Positions 40,239 to 51,333 of a DNA stretch of 64,000 nucleotides are shown here, one piece after another. Origin of the DNA: Plenodomus lindquistii (taxonomy: Eukaryota; Ascomycota; Dothideomycetes; Pleosporales; Leptosphaeriaceae); NCBI GenBank assembly GCA_025504975.1, contig JANUWI010000004.1, positions 1,364,001 through 1,428,000 of the forward strand, read 5' to 3'. The notes under the pieces are model-generated. The model saw only the letters and a program-made list of their open reading frames with translations. It made no database searches and was not told the origin of the DNA. Positions within the stretch are counted from its first letter, which is position 1. Each line of letters begins with the position of its first letter. The position numbers and the translations under genes are program-made.

Positions 40239-40880
40239 TGTTGGGGGTTGATTGGAGGGGATGTGTGTAGGGGAAAGGTTTTTGAGACGAAAGAAAGTGA
40301 GAGAGGTCTGGGTTGCAGAGAGTTACAAGAGTGTGTAGGAGTATGTAGGAGTGTGAGTCGTGGTTGGACAGTCAGGATGAGATTCAGAGATATATGGCTA
40401 TAACGCGAGAGAAGAACGTGGCTTTCATGTGTTGCCGTTGCCTTGTTGCTTGGAGTACTCAGGAGCGCTGGAATTGAAGCGCGTGGCGTAATGTAGTCCA
40501 GGACTCACTTGGGGGAGTGACGGATCGATACATCGATTGGAATGGATGAAAACAGAAGCCTGGCGAGTAAAGGAAGAGCCGATCTGACTCGGTCAGAATG
40601 ATTACTACTTATACTCTGGAAGAATAGGCGAGGATAGGCATCACAGGGTAAGAGATGAGGCGATAGCAGCTCACTGATCTTATACACACGTGGGTAGTAG
40701 AATTGCCTATTGTGGCAGGTCGTGGGGCGGGCGTGGATGGCAGGCGTTCGCTAGACCTTGCCGTGCGGCGGAAAGCTTAATCGTGATCCCTGCAACAATT
40801 TTCGCGGGCAGTTGCAAGCTTCGCGACCACCAGCACAGCGCAGCCTCTTGCCTCGACACCTCCACACACACCCTCTCACA
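40239..40880. other. Divergent intergenic region, GNAT and UTP18
   Basis: 642 bp with both promoters; G-rich on the plus strand up to about 40340. No gene is seen. Confidence 0.5.
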
Positions 40881-42907
40881 ATGGCGCCCGTGACCACTGT
40901 CCCGCAAAGAGCAGGAGCGCGCACGCGATATCTTCCCCAAGATTCGAGCAAATACGCAAAACACGCGGCTGATCTGGCGCCCGAGGACGATGCGAAACCC
41001 AATGCGCTGCAGCCAGTGAATGAGCCTGCATGGGACGGCTTCGACGATGAGGACATGGCGGATGGTGGCGATGACGGAGAGAAGGACAGCGATGCAGACA
41101 GTGTAGAGTTCCAGTTGGAATCAAAGAAGCATGACAAGGTTATCCTGCCCAAAGATGCAGAAGAGGAGGAGCTGGAGCGCATCATCTTTGGCGACTCGGC
41201 GGGCTTCAAGCAGAGCCTGGACACGTTTTCGCTCGATCGCAGAGCAGGCACTTACGATGACGCCTCGGACGAATCGGGCGCCGAGGAAGCCGACCTTGAA
41301 GAGGTTGCGGACCAAGACTTGTTCTTCTTCGACGCAGGCCCAATCGCTGCGCCCGCAGGCTCCGTGCCAGCAGGAGAGACGGCCGATTCAGAAGACGAAG
41401 ATGACCAGCCTGCGTGGGAAGACAGCGATGACGAAAGGCTGGTCGTTAGCTTGGCCTCGGTGCCGCAATTACGCAAACTGCGGGAGACGGCAGACGACGA
41501 CATAGTCAACGGCAGGGAATATGCGCGCAGGCTACGCAAGCAATACCAGAGGCTCTACCCGGCGCCAGAATGGGCAGCGCATGCGACCGGCAAGGCGAAC
41601 AAGAAGAGAAGACGGACCATGGACGACGACGAGAGCGGCGAAGAGTCTGCCAGCGACATGGACGTCGACGACGATGACTTGTCTACCCAGCCGCTGGCAC
41701 GACTCTTGCAAGACGCAGACTTGCTTTCAAGAACCTCAACAAGCACTGCAAAGCGGAGAAAACTGCAGGCCGGCACTGTCGACATCCAGCGACTCAAGGA
41801 CGTGACCAAATCAGGACCCGTAAGCATCAAGCACTCTCACAGTAGTCACCTCCTGTACTAACAAGCCTCTAGTCTGCAATTACCTCGCTATCTTTCCATC
41901 CTTCTTATCCGCTCCTCCTCTCGTCCGGTCCCAGCTCGACTCTCTATCTTCACCACATCAACCCGAACCCACCAAACCCCAACCCGCTTCTCACATCCCT
42001 GCACATCAAACGTACACCGCTCGTCACAACAGCATTTCACCCATCGGCTTCAGACTCGCGCATCTTTCTCAGCGCGCGTCGGCGGTACTTCCACGTCTGG
42101 AATATTGCCACTGGCAAGGTCGAGAAGGTATCGCGTGTATACGGCCATCAACACGAACAAAGGACAATGGAGTACTTCTCGCTTTCGCCCGACGGCAAGT
42201 ACATGGCGCTTCGTGGATCCTCAAGGAAAGGTGGTGGTGTTATCAACCTCTTAGATGCCAAAACACTGCAATGGGCGACGCAAGTCCGCGTGGAGTCACG
42301 AGGAGGCGTTGCAGATTTTGCCTGGTGGGGCGATGGCTCTGGTCTCACCATTGCAGGCAAGAACGGCGAGGTGACTGAGTGGAGCGTGGGAGATGGCATC
42401 GTGGGACGATGGATGGATGAAGGCGCAGTGGGCACTACGGTGATTGCGCTTGGTGGTAATAGTGGGCGAGCAAACTGGCTGGGTGGTGACCGATGGGTCG
42501 CTGTTGGAAGCTCGAGCGGCGTTGTCAACATATACGACCGAAGAGCATGGACTGCGGTGGATGCCCCTAGTGAGGGCGCAGCAGCGACCAATGGCGGTAT
42601 TCCTAAGGCACCAAAGCCGTTACGAGCGCTGGATAACCTTACAACACCCATCTCGCATTTGCATTTCTCCAACGATGGCCAAGTCCTGGCCATGGCTAGT
42701 CGCTGGAAGAACAATGCGATGAGATTGGTCCATCTGCCATCTGCCACAGTCTTCAAGAACTGGCCTACCGACAAGACGCCACTTGGCAGGATCACCGCTG
42801 TTGCATGGGGTAGACCGAGTGAAGAAGAAGAGCGAGAAGGCAGTCTAGCACAGCTAGCTATCGCAAATGAAGCTGGGCATGTCAGACTGTGGGAGGTGAG
42901 GGCGTAG
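40881..42907 (+). CDS. UTP18: U3 snoRNP component Utp18 (WD40)
   Basis: A nucleolar member of the small-subunit processome (UtpB complex) needed for 18S rRNA maturation. Two exons flank a 53-bp intron at 41820-41872 that carries a perfect TACTAAC branch point. The product is about 657 residues. The first 310 are acidic and disordered, with conserved islands (ERIIFGDSAGFKQSLDTF, QDLFFFDAG, YARRLRKQYQRLYPAPEWA). A WD40 propeller follows (ITSLSFHPSYPLLLSSG, LSARRRYFHVWNIATGKVEK, YFSLSPDGKYMALRG), ending in GHVRLWEVRA. The start ATG at 40881 follows a pyrimidine/CA-rich leader. Confidence 0.95.
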
Positions 42908-43380
42908 TTCGCTGAGAGTAATAGCATATACCCTTGCGGCTGAGACATCAGTCCTGCCACCAAAACTTCCATTCGACCTACGATCAGTTGTCCTATTTAT
43001 ACTTTTCAATTTGAGGACGTGTGTCTCTTTCATCGATTGTGGAATCTAGCTGCCGTTCACCTCAGTCATTGGCAGAGGTTGCACTTGCTGTTTTGAGATT
43101 GCTGCAGAGTCCCGAGGCAGGAAGCCGTCAACAAACACAGCATCTCCACGTCGTGCCTTCTCCAAACTTCCTACTGGCACGGCTCGCGCCTATCCTGCAT
43201 TACCGCCTCAACCATGGCAGGCGCACCATGGGTGTATCCTATAGTCTCGCCACCGCTTGTCGTTCCACTGTTCCTTGCACCACAACAGCACCTTTGGATA
43301 ACAACTCATTCACTGACAACAACTTATCAAAAGCATTCTCGCCGTTGTATCGTACCTGGTACATCTACTATACACATATA
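42908..43380. other. Upstream region of the Ser/Thr-rich membrane protein gene
   Basis: The frame of the next gene is open through this region with an in-frame ATG at 43228. The extra 51 residues that start would add show no conserved feature. Confidence 0.45.
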
Positions 43381-46300
43381 ATGAGCAAATCCAGAGCGAA
43401 GCATTGGAACAGAAACAAGAACCGATCCAGCTTGGGTTCCAGCGTTGATGCAGCTACCTCGATAACGTCCTCACCCGGTACCGCGTCTGGCTCAGCAGCC
43501 AAACGGTCCACCTCAGTATCACAATCGTTAGATAGCGCCTCGAGATCATCGACACCGTCCAGCCTAGCGTTGCAACGAGCGATCAAAAAGCACAGTCGTC
43601 GTCCCAGGGCGCAACGCAAAGCCACCGACAGTATGTGGCAAAGGTGCAAATGGAATCAGCTGTGGTCACCATCGACATTGTTGAATCCCAATCGATGGGG
43701 CCAAAAAATCCTGAGCTGGAGACTCTTTCGCATCATCCGATGGGTTTACAACTTTTGCATCGTCCTCGGTCGAATCCGATGGGACAAGCAGCAATGCAGA
43801 GATCTCATTGTGACCCTTGGGTCGGTCGTTCTCTACGTCTACTCTCTCTACCTAGTGCTCGGATTCTTGGCCAGTCACGTCGCCAGTGCCCACAATATCA
43901 ACGCCAGTTGTAGCGCTTTCTATGTCACCATACCGGGCTCTGTACCCAATGTGTCGCTCATCACCGCCTCCCCAAGCAATCCGGCCAAAGGCACGTACTA
44001 CTTCGCTGTAGTCAATGGTACAACAGGATGGTTGGATGGTATTGCTCCGCCCAACCAAACCAATACATTGCATAGCATGACACTAGACATCGACCCAGCA
44101 TTCTCCCCACCGGTGATGGGCGCATACCCTCCTGGTCAGCCTCGCGAGGCGCTCAAGTGGTTGTCAAGCACGTCTGCATGGCCATCACTACCATCGCCAC
44201 CGAGGGTCACGACCGTCTCCATATCCACCCTGCTTTCTGTCTCGACTCTAGTAACTACAGTTACAACGGGAGTCCTTACTGTCAATCTTCCGTTTCCACC
44301 ACCATCTTTCGTCATCTCCGTATGCCCGTTGCCATCAGTAACAGGGACGAGCCTTGCGCCATCATGGCCGTCCCCGGTTCTGCCGATTAGCTCGGGCACG
44401 TATGGTCCTGGTCTTTCCGCAGTCGTTCCTCCGCAGCCTCCGACAAGTTTGCTAGGCTTGCTTTCTTCCACCTTGATACTGCCAGGCCCACCAACACCGG
44501 GTAGTGTACCGTCTGGTCTGTCCTCGCCGCCTATGTCCACAACCGTGAGCATTGTGCCAGGAATGCCACCGACCAATCCAACTACGGTTCTACACACGAG
44601 TTCAAATACTCCTGTGGTCTTGACCAGCACAGTCCTGGGCTCGACAACCATTCTCATTGGCCTACCTCCTACAGCTACACCAGTGACATTGACTACAACA
44701 TTTACATCCATCAACACTTTTTTCTCCACTCTCATGAGTCAACCCACGACCATTGTAGAGCCAACCTCGCCCTTAGGCCCCCCTTCGCCGATCTCTCCTA
44801 CAACTTCCACCGCAGGAAGTCCTTGGACCAGTACATACTCCGGGGGTGCGACCTCCCTACTCATTGAGGTCTCGTCGATTGACTTTGTCCAACCACCGCT
44901 TGTGACCAGCCATTCCCTAGCCATGCCGCCCATCACACAAGTCATCACGATGCTGACTACGATTCTACCTGACGGCTCACCCCCGGTTGTCACGGTGACT
45001 TCAATCATCTCCGTTGCTCCACCACAACCGACTCCCCCTGTTTCGCAAGTTTGGACGGCTCCGCAGATATCCAACATCGTCACTACAGTCACCAGAACTG
45101 CTTCGGACCTACGACCTACGACTACCATCTTGACGATCTTGACAACCATCAGCCAAGCAGTCCCGTCCCAACACCCTTCACCGCCACTAACATCAACGAG
45201 CCCCTCATACCTCCCGAGTGTTGCTACAGTTCTCATAACTACAACAATACAAGATCCCCCGGGTGTGACTAGGACAGTTGTCATTGTTTCTACCACATCT
45301 GTCGGAGTGCCCAGCTCCTCTTTGGCCCTACCACACGATTCGACAAGTACTCTGAGGACTCTCATCACACCAACACCGCCACATTCATCCTCATTCACAT
45401 CGTGGGTACCCCGCACCACGACTCTGATTAGCTTGTTGCCGACATCTTATCACACCTCCCTGTTACCTGTAAGCTCCAGGTCTAACCCAGGACAATCTCC
45501 TGTCTCAACATCCACCATTCGACCCGATCCCATGGTTTCGACTTCTGTGATCAGTGGGAGTTCGGTTCCAGGCCTCGTGAGTATTCAAACAGGAACGACG
45601 GCGACAAGATCCCCGCTTTCGTCCTCGGCCAGGTCCACAATCACTCTCATCCGTACAGTCTCAAGCCTAAGTCGTTCCACGGTCCGCACTTTTTCGTATC
45701 CCAGCTCGTTTCGGGGTTCTGCACAAAACCCGCGCACAACTACGATTACTCGAACACTTCCTCCGTCTATGAGTAGTCGGGTGGCTTCTTCCATTAGACC
45801 TTCATCTACGTCTACTAGAACAATAACGATTACTCTCACGCTACCACCGAGATCGAGTAGCAGCAGAGCTTCAAGCTCTCCGGCGAGAACTTCAACATCT
45901 ACACGAAGACTGTCAAGCTCTACGTCAAGGCCTTCGACATCTACGGCAAAACCCTCCACTTCTACGGTGAAGCCTTCAAATTCTTCTCCACTGAAGACTT
46001 CAACTTCGTCAACCAGATCAACGTCAACCGGCCCCGCAAAAGTTACTGCCTCTTCGACGGCATCTGCGAATAGGAACGGAACGAGCTTCGGTTCTGCCAC
46101 TTTCTCGTCTTTGACTTCAAGGGTCGCCCTGTCCGTAATACTGTCGTCCTGTCTCATCTTCTCGTCGGCGTCGGCTAGTGGCGATTCGAGTGATCAAATG
46201 CCATCCGCCAGTACAACGGCCTTGAATCTGGGATCGACGGAGAAGTTGGAATCAACAGGGAGCATTGGATCGATGGAGAGCCGCAGGCCAACACATAATC

Positions 46301-47445
46301 TGACACCTTCTTCCCTTTTGACTACGAGTATTGCAGGCTCGGAGGACCTGAACACAAGCGCCTCACTACCACTAGTGTCCTCTACTGGAGGTGCTCCCGG
46401 TCTATTCTCGAGTTCTGAGCCAGAGGATGGTGTTGGTCTCTCTTTCCAGCTTCGGAACCCGACTACCAAAGTCATTCTGTATGGAGATGTCGCCATCAGT
46501 TTTGTATTCCCCTCACCAGAAATCACCACCACTGTGTCGTATTGGACGGGCGCATACCCCACTGTTACGGGACCAGTACCATTAGACTTGCAGACTATAC
46601 CCCTGACCACTAGGACGGATCGACGAACCCCGGTAACAGCTCTACCATCTCTCGCGCCATCAACATCCAAACGACGAAGCTTCAAGACGATCGTGACGAC
46701 CATTTATTATGATGATGATCCGGTGGAACAATTGGCAAAACGCCAGGACGATCCAAGCACGACACAGATTCAGGATCGCACGTCGGCGGTCACGGCGGTT
46801 CCCGCAGACCCAGAGCCGACCTTATGTGGAGAGTCAGGCAACTTCACCCTGACGTTCGACGACACTGTGGTCGGCGACAATGATAACGTGCTACTGATGG
46901 CAAATGCTATGAAGAATCCCTACCACCATCTCTTCTACGCCAATGGCTTTACATATGTGCCCGATAAGTGGGAGCCTTACCCAGCGATCTCGCAGCCCAA
47001 CGTTGCAATGTTTCTCCCATTGACTGGGAAACTCTTCTCCAACATGCCATTCGCAGGTACGTTGCTACCAGGAGAGCTTGGCGCGGGCCCTCGAGCGTCA
47101 GTCAACGCGTATTGGTTCAACGCGTACTCTGCGTACTTTGGCTGTGCACTCAATGGGGTCACGCCATGCACGCTTCGCATCTCAGGTTATCGCTACGACA
47201 CGGTGCTCAAGGAAGAGGTGCTTGTGGTGGAACAGAATGCGACCATCCCAGCATGCTGGGGCTACATCAACTGTCGGCTGACACAGATCTTCTTCAACGA
47301 CGAGTTCAGGGCGCTCTCGGGGATCCAGTTCAACGCCTATACGTACAACCTTGGTATACCGCAAGTGCACATGATGGACGATCTGCAGATGGAGTGGTAC
47401 AACACTACGTGCTCAGCGGGTATCATGCGCATTGGACATCTTTAG
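43381..47445 (+). CDS. Giant Ser/Thr/Pro-rich type II membrane protein with C-terminal globular domain
   Basis: About 1354 residues without introns. A basic cytosolic N-terminus (MSKSRAKHWNRNKNRSS) leads to one membrane segment at about residues 142-166 (LIVTLGSVVLYVYSLYLVLG). Nearly 850 residues rich in Ser, Thr and Pro follow, with degenerate repeats (TTTITRTLPP, TRTITITLTLPP; STSTAKPSTSTVKPS). This is a mucin-like rod that should be heavily O-glycosylated. The last 200 residues form a conserved-looking domain (GNFTLTFDD, then YHHLFYANGFTYVP and PCTLRISGYRYDT). I would expect a cell-wall or surface role. A basic KRQDD site precedes the domain and may be processed. The alternative ATG at 43228 cannot be excluded. 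Confidence 0.75.
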   Translation: MSKSRAKHWNRNKNRSSLGSSVDAATSITSSPGTASGSAAKRSTSVSQSLDSASRSSTPSSLALQRAIKKHSRRPRAQRKATDSMWQRCKWNQLWSPSTLLNPNRWGQKILSWRLFRIIRWVYNFCIVLGRIRWDKQQCRDLIVTLGSVVLYVYSLYLVLGFLASHVASAHNINASCSAFYVTIPGSVPNVSLITASPSNPAKGTYYFAVVNGTTGWLDGIAPPNQTNTLHSMTLDIDPAFSPPVMGAYPPGQPREALKWLSSTSAWPSLPSPPRVTTVSISTLLSVSTLVTTVTTGVLTVNLPFPPPSFVISVCPLPSVTGTSLAPSWPSPVLPISSGTYGPGLSAVVPPQPPTSLLGLLSSTLILPGPPTPGSVPSGLSSPPMSTTVSIVPGMPPTNPTTVLHTSSNTPVVLTSTVLGSTTILIGLPPTATPVTLTTTFTSINTFFSTLMSQPTTIVEPTSPLGPPSPISPTTSTAGSPWTSTYSGGATSLLIEVSSIDFVQPPLVTSHSLAMPPITQVITMLTTILPDGSPPVVTVTSIISVAPPQPTPPVSQVWTAPQISNIVTTVTRTASDLRPTTTILTILTTISQAVPSQHPSPPLTSTSPSYLPSVATVLITTTIQDPPGVTRTVVIVSTTSVGVPSSSLALPHDSTSTLRTLITPTPPHSSSFTSWVPRTTTLISLLPTSYHTSLLPVSSRSNPGQSPVSTSTIRPDPMVSTSVISGSSVPGLVSIQTGTTATRSPLSSSARSTITLIRTVSSLSRSTVRTFSYPSSFRGSAQNPRTTTITRTLPPSMSSRVASSIRPSSTSTRTITITLTLPPRSSSSRASSSPARTSTSTRRLSSSTSRPSTSTAKPSTSTVKPSNSSPLKTSTSSTRSTSTGPAKVTASSTASANRNGTSFGSATFSSLTSRVALSVILSSCLIFSSASASGDSSDQMPSASTTALNLGSTEKLESTGSIGSMESRRPTHNLTPSSLLTTSIAGSEDLNTSASLPLVSSTGGAPGLFSSSEPEDGVGLSFQLRNPTTKVILYGDVAISFVFPSPEITTTVSYWTGAYPTVTGPVPLDLQTIPLTTRTDRRTPVTALPSLAPSTSKRRSFKTIVTTIYYDDDPVEQLAKRQDDPSTTQIQDRTSAVTAVPADPEPTLCGESGNFTLTFDDTVVGDNDNVLLMANAMKNPYHHLFYANGFTYVPDKWEPYPAISQPNVAMFLPLTGKLFSNMPFAGTLLPGELGAGPRASVNAYWFNAYSAYFGCALNGVTPCTLRISGYRYDTVLKEEVLVVEQNATIPACWGYINCRLTQIFFNDEFRALSGIQFNAYTYNLGIPQVHMMDDLQMEWYNTTCSAGIMRIGHL

Positions 47446-48379
47446 ATGGATCTCATGTTCGTGCTGGGCGCATGTTTGTGGAGATGTGGCTATGACATGG
47501 TGATGATGGATATGATTATGGAAAGATTAGCACAGTATACTCATGGAAATAGTTTACCAAATGGATAGGAATTCAACAATGGTCCCATGGCCAGTCATGC
47601 TGTGATGGACATGGCGTGGTAAAGAGTGTGTCTGTACACCGACCGAGGCGATGTAGAAGGGTGATTGGCGCGCAGGCGGTCCCATGGCAGTGGTTGTCCG
47701 AAATGTGTCTCAGTCACCGGCCATGTGAGAGCTAGGGACGCGCATGGGCGTAGGAACCCGGCAGGATCGGATCGGGTAGGTACGACGCGTACCGCGCGTG
47801 CCAGGATGCAAGCAGGTGGCGCTTTCCCCACGGACGGCCTGTATACATGCAGGTGGCTTGGACTCTGGTGTCGTCACGCGGCCAAGACATCATCACGCGG
47901 GACATGGAGTATGTACTGAGGCTGCGCAGAGCTGGGCGGCGGCTGCAGGAATACCTATACCTATACCTAGGCATACCTATCTTTTCTTCGATATCCTTCC
48001 TGTTGTTTACACCAACTTCTCTTCCCGTCCCAGATGCCTGCTTTTGTTCGTTAGACATCTCAACGCGCAGGAACAGACCGTCTCCTGTCCAGGCCATTGT
48101 CTGGGGAATGCCCGCGGGAGTGTCACACATGCACTTGACTAGTATAGAGGTCTATTGAACTGCCCGCCACAAGCGACCTGACCTGCCGCCTCTGGAGCTT
48201 TTGCCGAGTCCAGTCTAGCCCGGTTTGCGTCTTGTTGCTCCAGGCGTCTACAGGTGATATCACCGTCTGCTCTCGCGCTTCGTCTGCCTGGGGACTCGGA
48301 GAGCAGCTTCTCTCCCCAATCTGTGCAGCATCCTATTCGGCCGGACTTGACCCGTCGTCGGGCTCCGTTTGCCTGAGCC
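47446..48379. other. Intergenic region upstream of the CCCH gene
   Basis: 0.93 kb. ATACCT occurs three times in tandem at 47951-47968 and again at 47973-47978. No gene is supported. Confidence 0.5.
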
Positions 48380-50411
48380 ATGACTACGCTCGCGCCCACC
48401 AGTGTTGCCTCAGACTTCGCCGGCACGCCCCACCAAGAACCCCCACCACCTCACCACCGACCTGGACCCTTTGCTCACCAGTTGAACCCACCGAATCCAC
48501 ACTCCACCTCGCACCCCCCACACGTCTCTCGACGCAGCTCGCGCGACCTCCGACACCAGCTCTCCAACGGCGCAATGGCGGGCGCGAATGGCAACGGGCC
48601 CATGGCGGTGCCGGGCGGGCGCATGAATGGCAGCAACAGCAACGGAGCAAACCTGCGCGACATGGGCTTCGCAGGCCCGCGCAGCCCGCCCAACAACAAG
48701 AGTAGGGAGAGCACTCAAGTGCCATGGGCTGTAGTAGTGGCTGACATGCAACAGACACTTCACACGTCCCCTGCAAATTCTACCGTCAAGGCGCATGTCA
48801 GGCTGGCAAGGCCTGTCCGTTCCTGCACTCGGACGAGCCCATCACTGAGCGCGCACCCTGCAAATACTTCACAAAGGTGAGACCTGCGCTCGACATGCTG
48901 CGACGGCTGCTGAACGTATCCAGGGAAACTGCAAGTTTGGTGCCAAATGTGCACTCGCGCACATTCTCCCCAATGGCCATGTCGTCAATCGCGGCAACGC
49001 TGGCGGGCACTTTAGCCGCATGAACATTCCACACCAGCAAGAACTGGCTATGAACAGCTCGTTGCTCACAATGCAAGCACACATGGGCGGCATGCAGCCT
49101 GCTTACCCGTACGCCATGCCCGATGACTATGCAAACCAGAAGAACCAGTACAACATGATACCGACCATCGACACCACCTTCTCTCCCCACCCTGGCTCCA
49201 ACTATGGCTCGCCGCCAAACGATAACGGAAGATCTCTGATGTCGCCCGTGCAAAAAGGACTCGGCGTCATGGACGTCCCCCTCCCAGCTTCGTTCGACAG
49301 TCAAGGCATTTCCCACATGGCGCGATACGGTCCCATAGCCTCATCAGTACCAGCCACGTTCCTGGCCACCTCCCCGCCGTCCTCATATCAGGCCGAATCA
49401 TCTGCTTTGCGAAACCTTCACAACTCGGCCTTTGGTGACAATCACCGCACTGCCGTACTGGGCTCGTCTCCACCAGAGTCGGTAGAGCAGCCAGTCGGCC
49501 GGAGGATGTTGCATTCGGAGCTTGCTGCCAATCGGTCTCGGGGCGTCATGTCATCAAGCGTCGGAGCACGGCCAACGTACAAGGACGAAGAGTGGGATGA
49601 TCCAGATATGGTAGGAAAGTTCGAGGAAGATTTACTGCCAGGCTCCCTTAGCGACCTCTTGACCCCACTTGAAAAGATGCGCCGCTTCTCACGCGATCAG
49701 GGCGAACAGTCCAGAATGGGAGCTTCACCAATAGCATCAGACGGTAATCTTGGCTCACCACCAGCATATGCCTCATCTCCATCACGGTATCAATCCATAT
49801 GGGGTAAAAGTACGAGGCCTGCACATGACAACGGCTTCGAATCTGGATCGGCGCCCGGTCATTCAGCATTCGGACATGTTGGATCGCCCCTGAGAAACTC
49901 GACTCTACATCCTGGAGCCAGTCCTTCTTTGCGCGCCATGCACCGCACAACTTCTGGCGATATCAGTCCTTTTGTCTCATCACCTCCGCGCCAGAGCTCC
50001 ATGAGTCTGCTCAGCTCGCAGATGCAGCGTACTCGGCTTTCATCACGCGACGAAGCTGGTATGACCAGCAGTCCAATGCATCCTGGTATCAACCGCGTAA
50101 CGTCTGGTGGGAGCATGAATAGTTCCAGTGGACGCCTTGGCTTGGATCGCGCTGTTAGTAGCAGCAGTATCAACCGTGAGAGGATTGAGGAAGAGCAAGG
50201 ATTGTTCAGTATGGAGGAGGAAGAGGATCTGAACAAGAGCAAAGACGGTGCGTCGACGACCTCGAGTACGAGCAACAAACGACTCAGCGGCCTCTCATGG
50301 GGCAGTGGTGGTGGCAAGGGAAGCCCAAACCTAGCACCTGTCGGTGGTCATCGCGCTACTGGATCTTCTGGACTCGCGAAGGGACAGAACTGGCCCCTCG
50401 ACCGTGCCTGA
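48380..50411 (+). CDS. CCCH zinc-finger protein (Lee1/Cps3-like)
   Basis: A putative RNA-binding protein of about 643 residues. Exons: 48380-48701, 48755-48876 and 48924-50411, with GT-AG introns of 53 and 47 bp. Splicing assembles two CCCH fingers: CKFYRQGACQAGKACPFLH and CKYFTKGNCKFGAKCALAH. The second finger is split by intron 2 after YFTK. The N-terminus is Pro/Asn-rich. The long C-terminus is low complexity and Ser-rich, with one conserved island (WDDPDMVGKFEEDLLPGSLSDLLTPLEKMRR). Fungal proteins with this architecture include Lee1 and Cps3; their targets are poorly known. The reading of the finger region depends on both introns being removed. Confidence 0.88.
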
Positions 50412-51333
50412 AAACCCAAACCTTCGCACGGAGTGGCTTGTCAAACGGCGACAAGACCTTCTTAACAAAACTTGGCACTATATCTTACTGGGTAGTTTGT
50501 TTAAAAAGTCTAGCAGTTTCTAGCGGCTTTTGCATGTAGGGCGTCTCTCATTTTTCCCCACCAAGGTGGCCTTTCTTTTCACTCACAACAAACATACACG
50601 GCATCACCAAAAGTCTCCCCAAGGCTTCGGCTTCAAATATGAGCGGGAGCCCAGGCATTCAGCACGGCGCAACACACAACACTCTCTTTCGTGGAAGAGA
50701 CAAACTATTGTCTCTTCTCCTTTTTGTGGCAACCTTTCCTTCCTTTCGGATTCATGGTCGGGTATCTATCGGTACAAACCTGGTGGAATCTGTGCTTTAG
50801 GATTCCTGATTGAACATTTCATGGGAAAACATGGAAGTTTTTCTATCACGAATATACGTCGGTGAATGCGAAATATGACGTTGGAATATGTGTGTGTGTG
50901 TATATGTAGATATTCTTTTTTTTTCTTTCTGATACCTAACTTACTGAGATGGAGAAATTAGAGGATGGTATGCGACAAGAATTGAGGACGTGTCTATTTA
51001 CGAATGAATCTATGCGGATGCTTGAATACTATGTACGTGGTTGCACACTTGCGGCGCGTCGACAGGGCTTACCGATACGCGTGACGTCAAATGCCAAGAC
51101 GGGATAGACGGAAGAGCAACCTCAGACCTCTCTTTGGCAAGCATCACAGTGCATTCATTCTCTCTCGATCTTGCAGTTGGCTGACGCGTGTGCTTTGTGG
51201 TGTTTTATTGAAACGAACAGGATCTTTGTACAGTATGCAGTCCATGGTTGTTGGCTAGGGTTGCGATCTTGTATTCTCTCTTGGTCTTTCCCGTGTCCTT
51301 TCGAGGCGTGGTTGAAGTCTGCTTCGATCCGAG
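50412..51333. other. Intergenic region between convergent CCCH and P450 genes
   Basis: 0.9 kb. It holds (TG)6 at 50889-50900 and T9 at 50916-50924, probably in the 3' UTR of the CCCH gene. No gene is seen. Confidence 0.55.
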
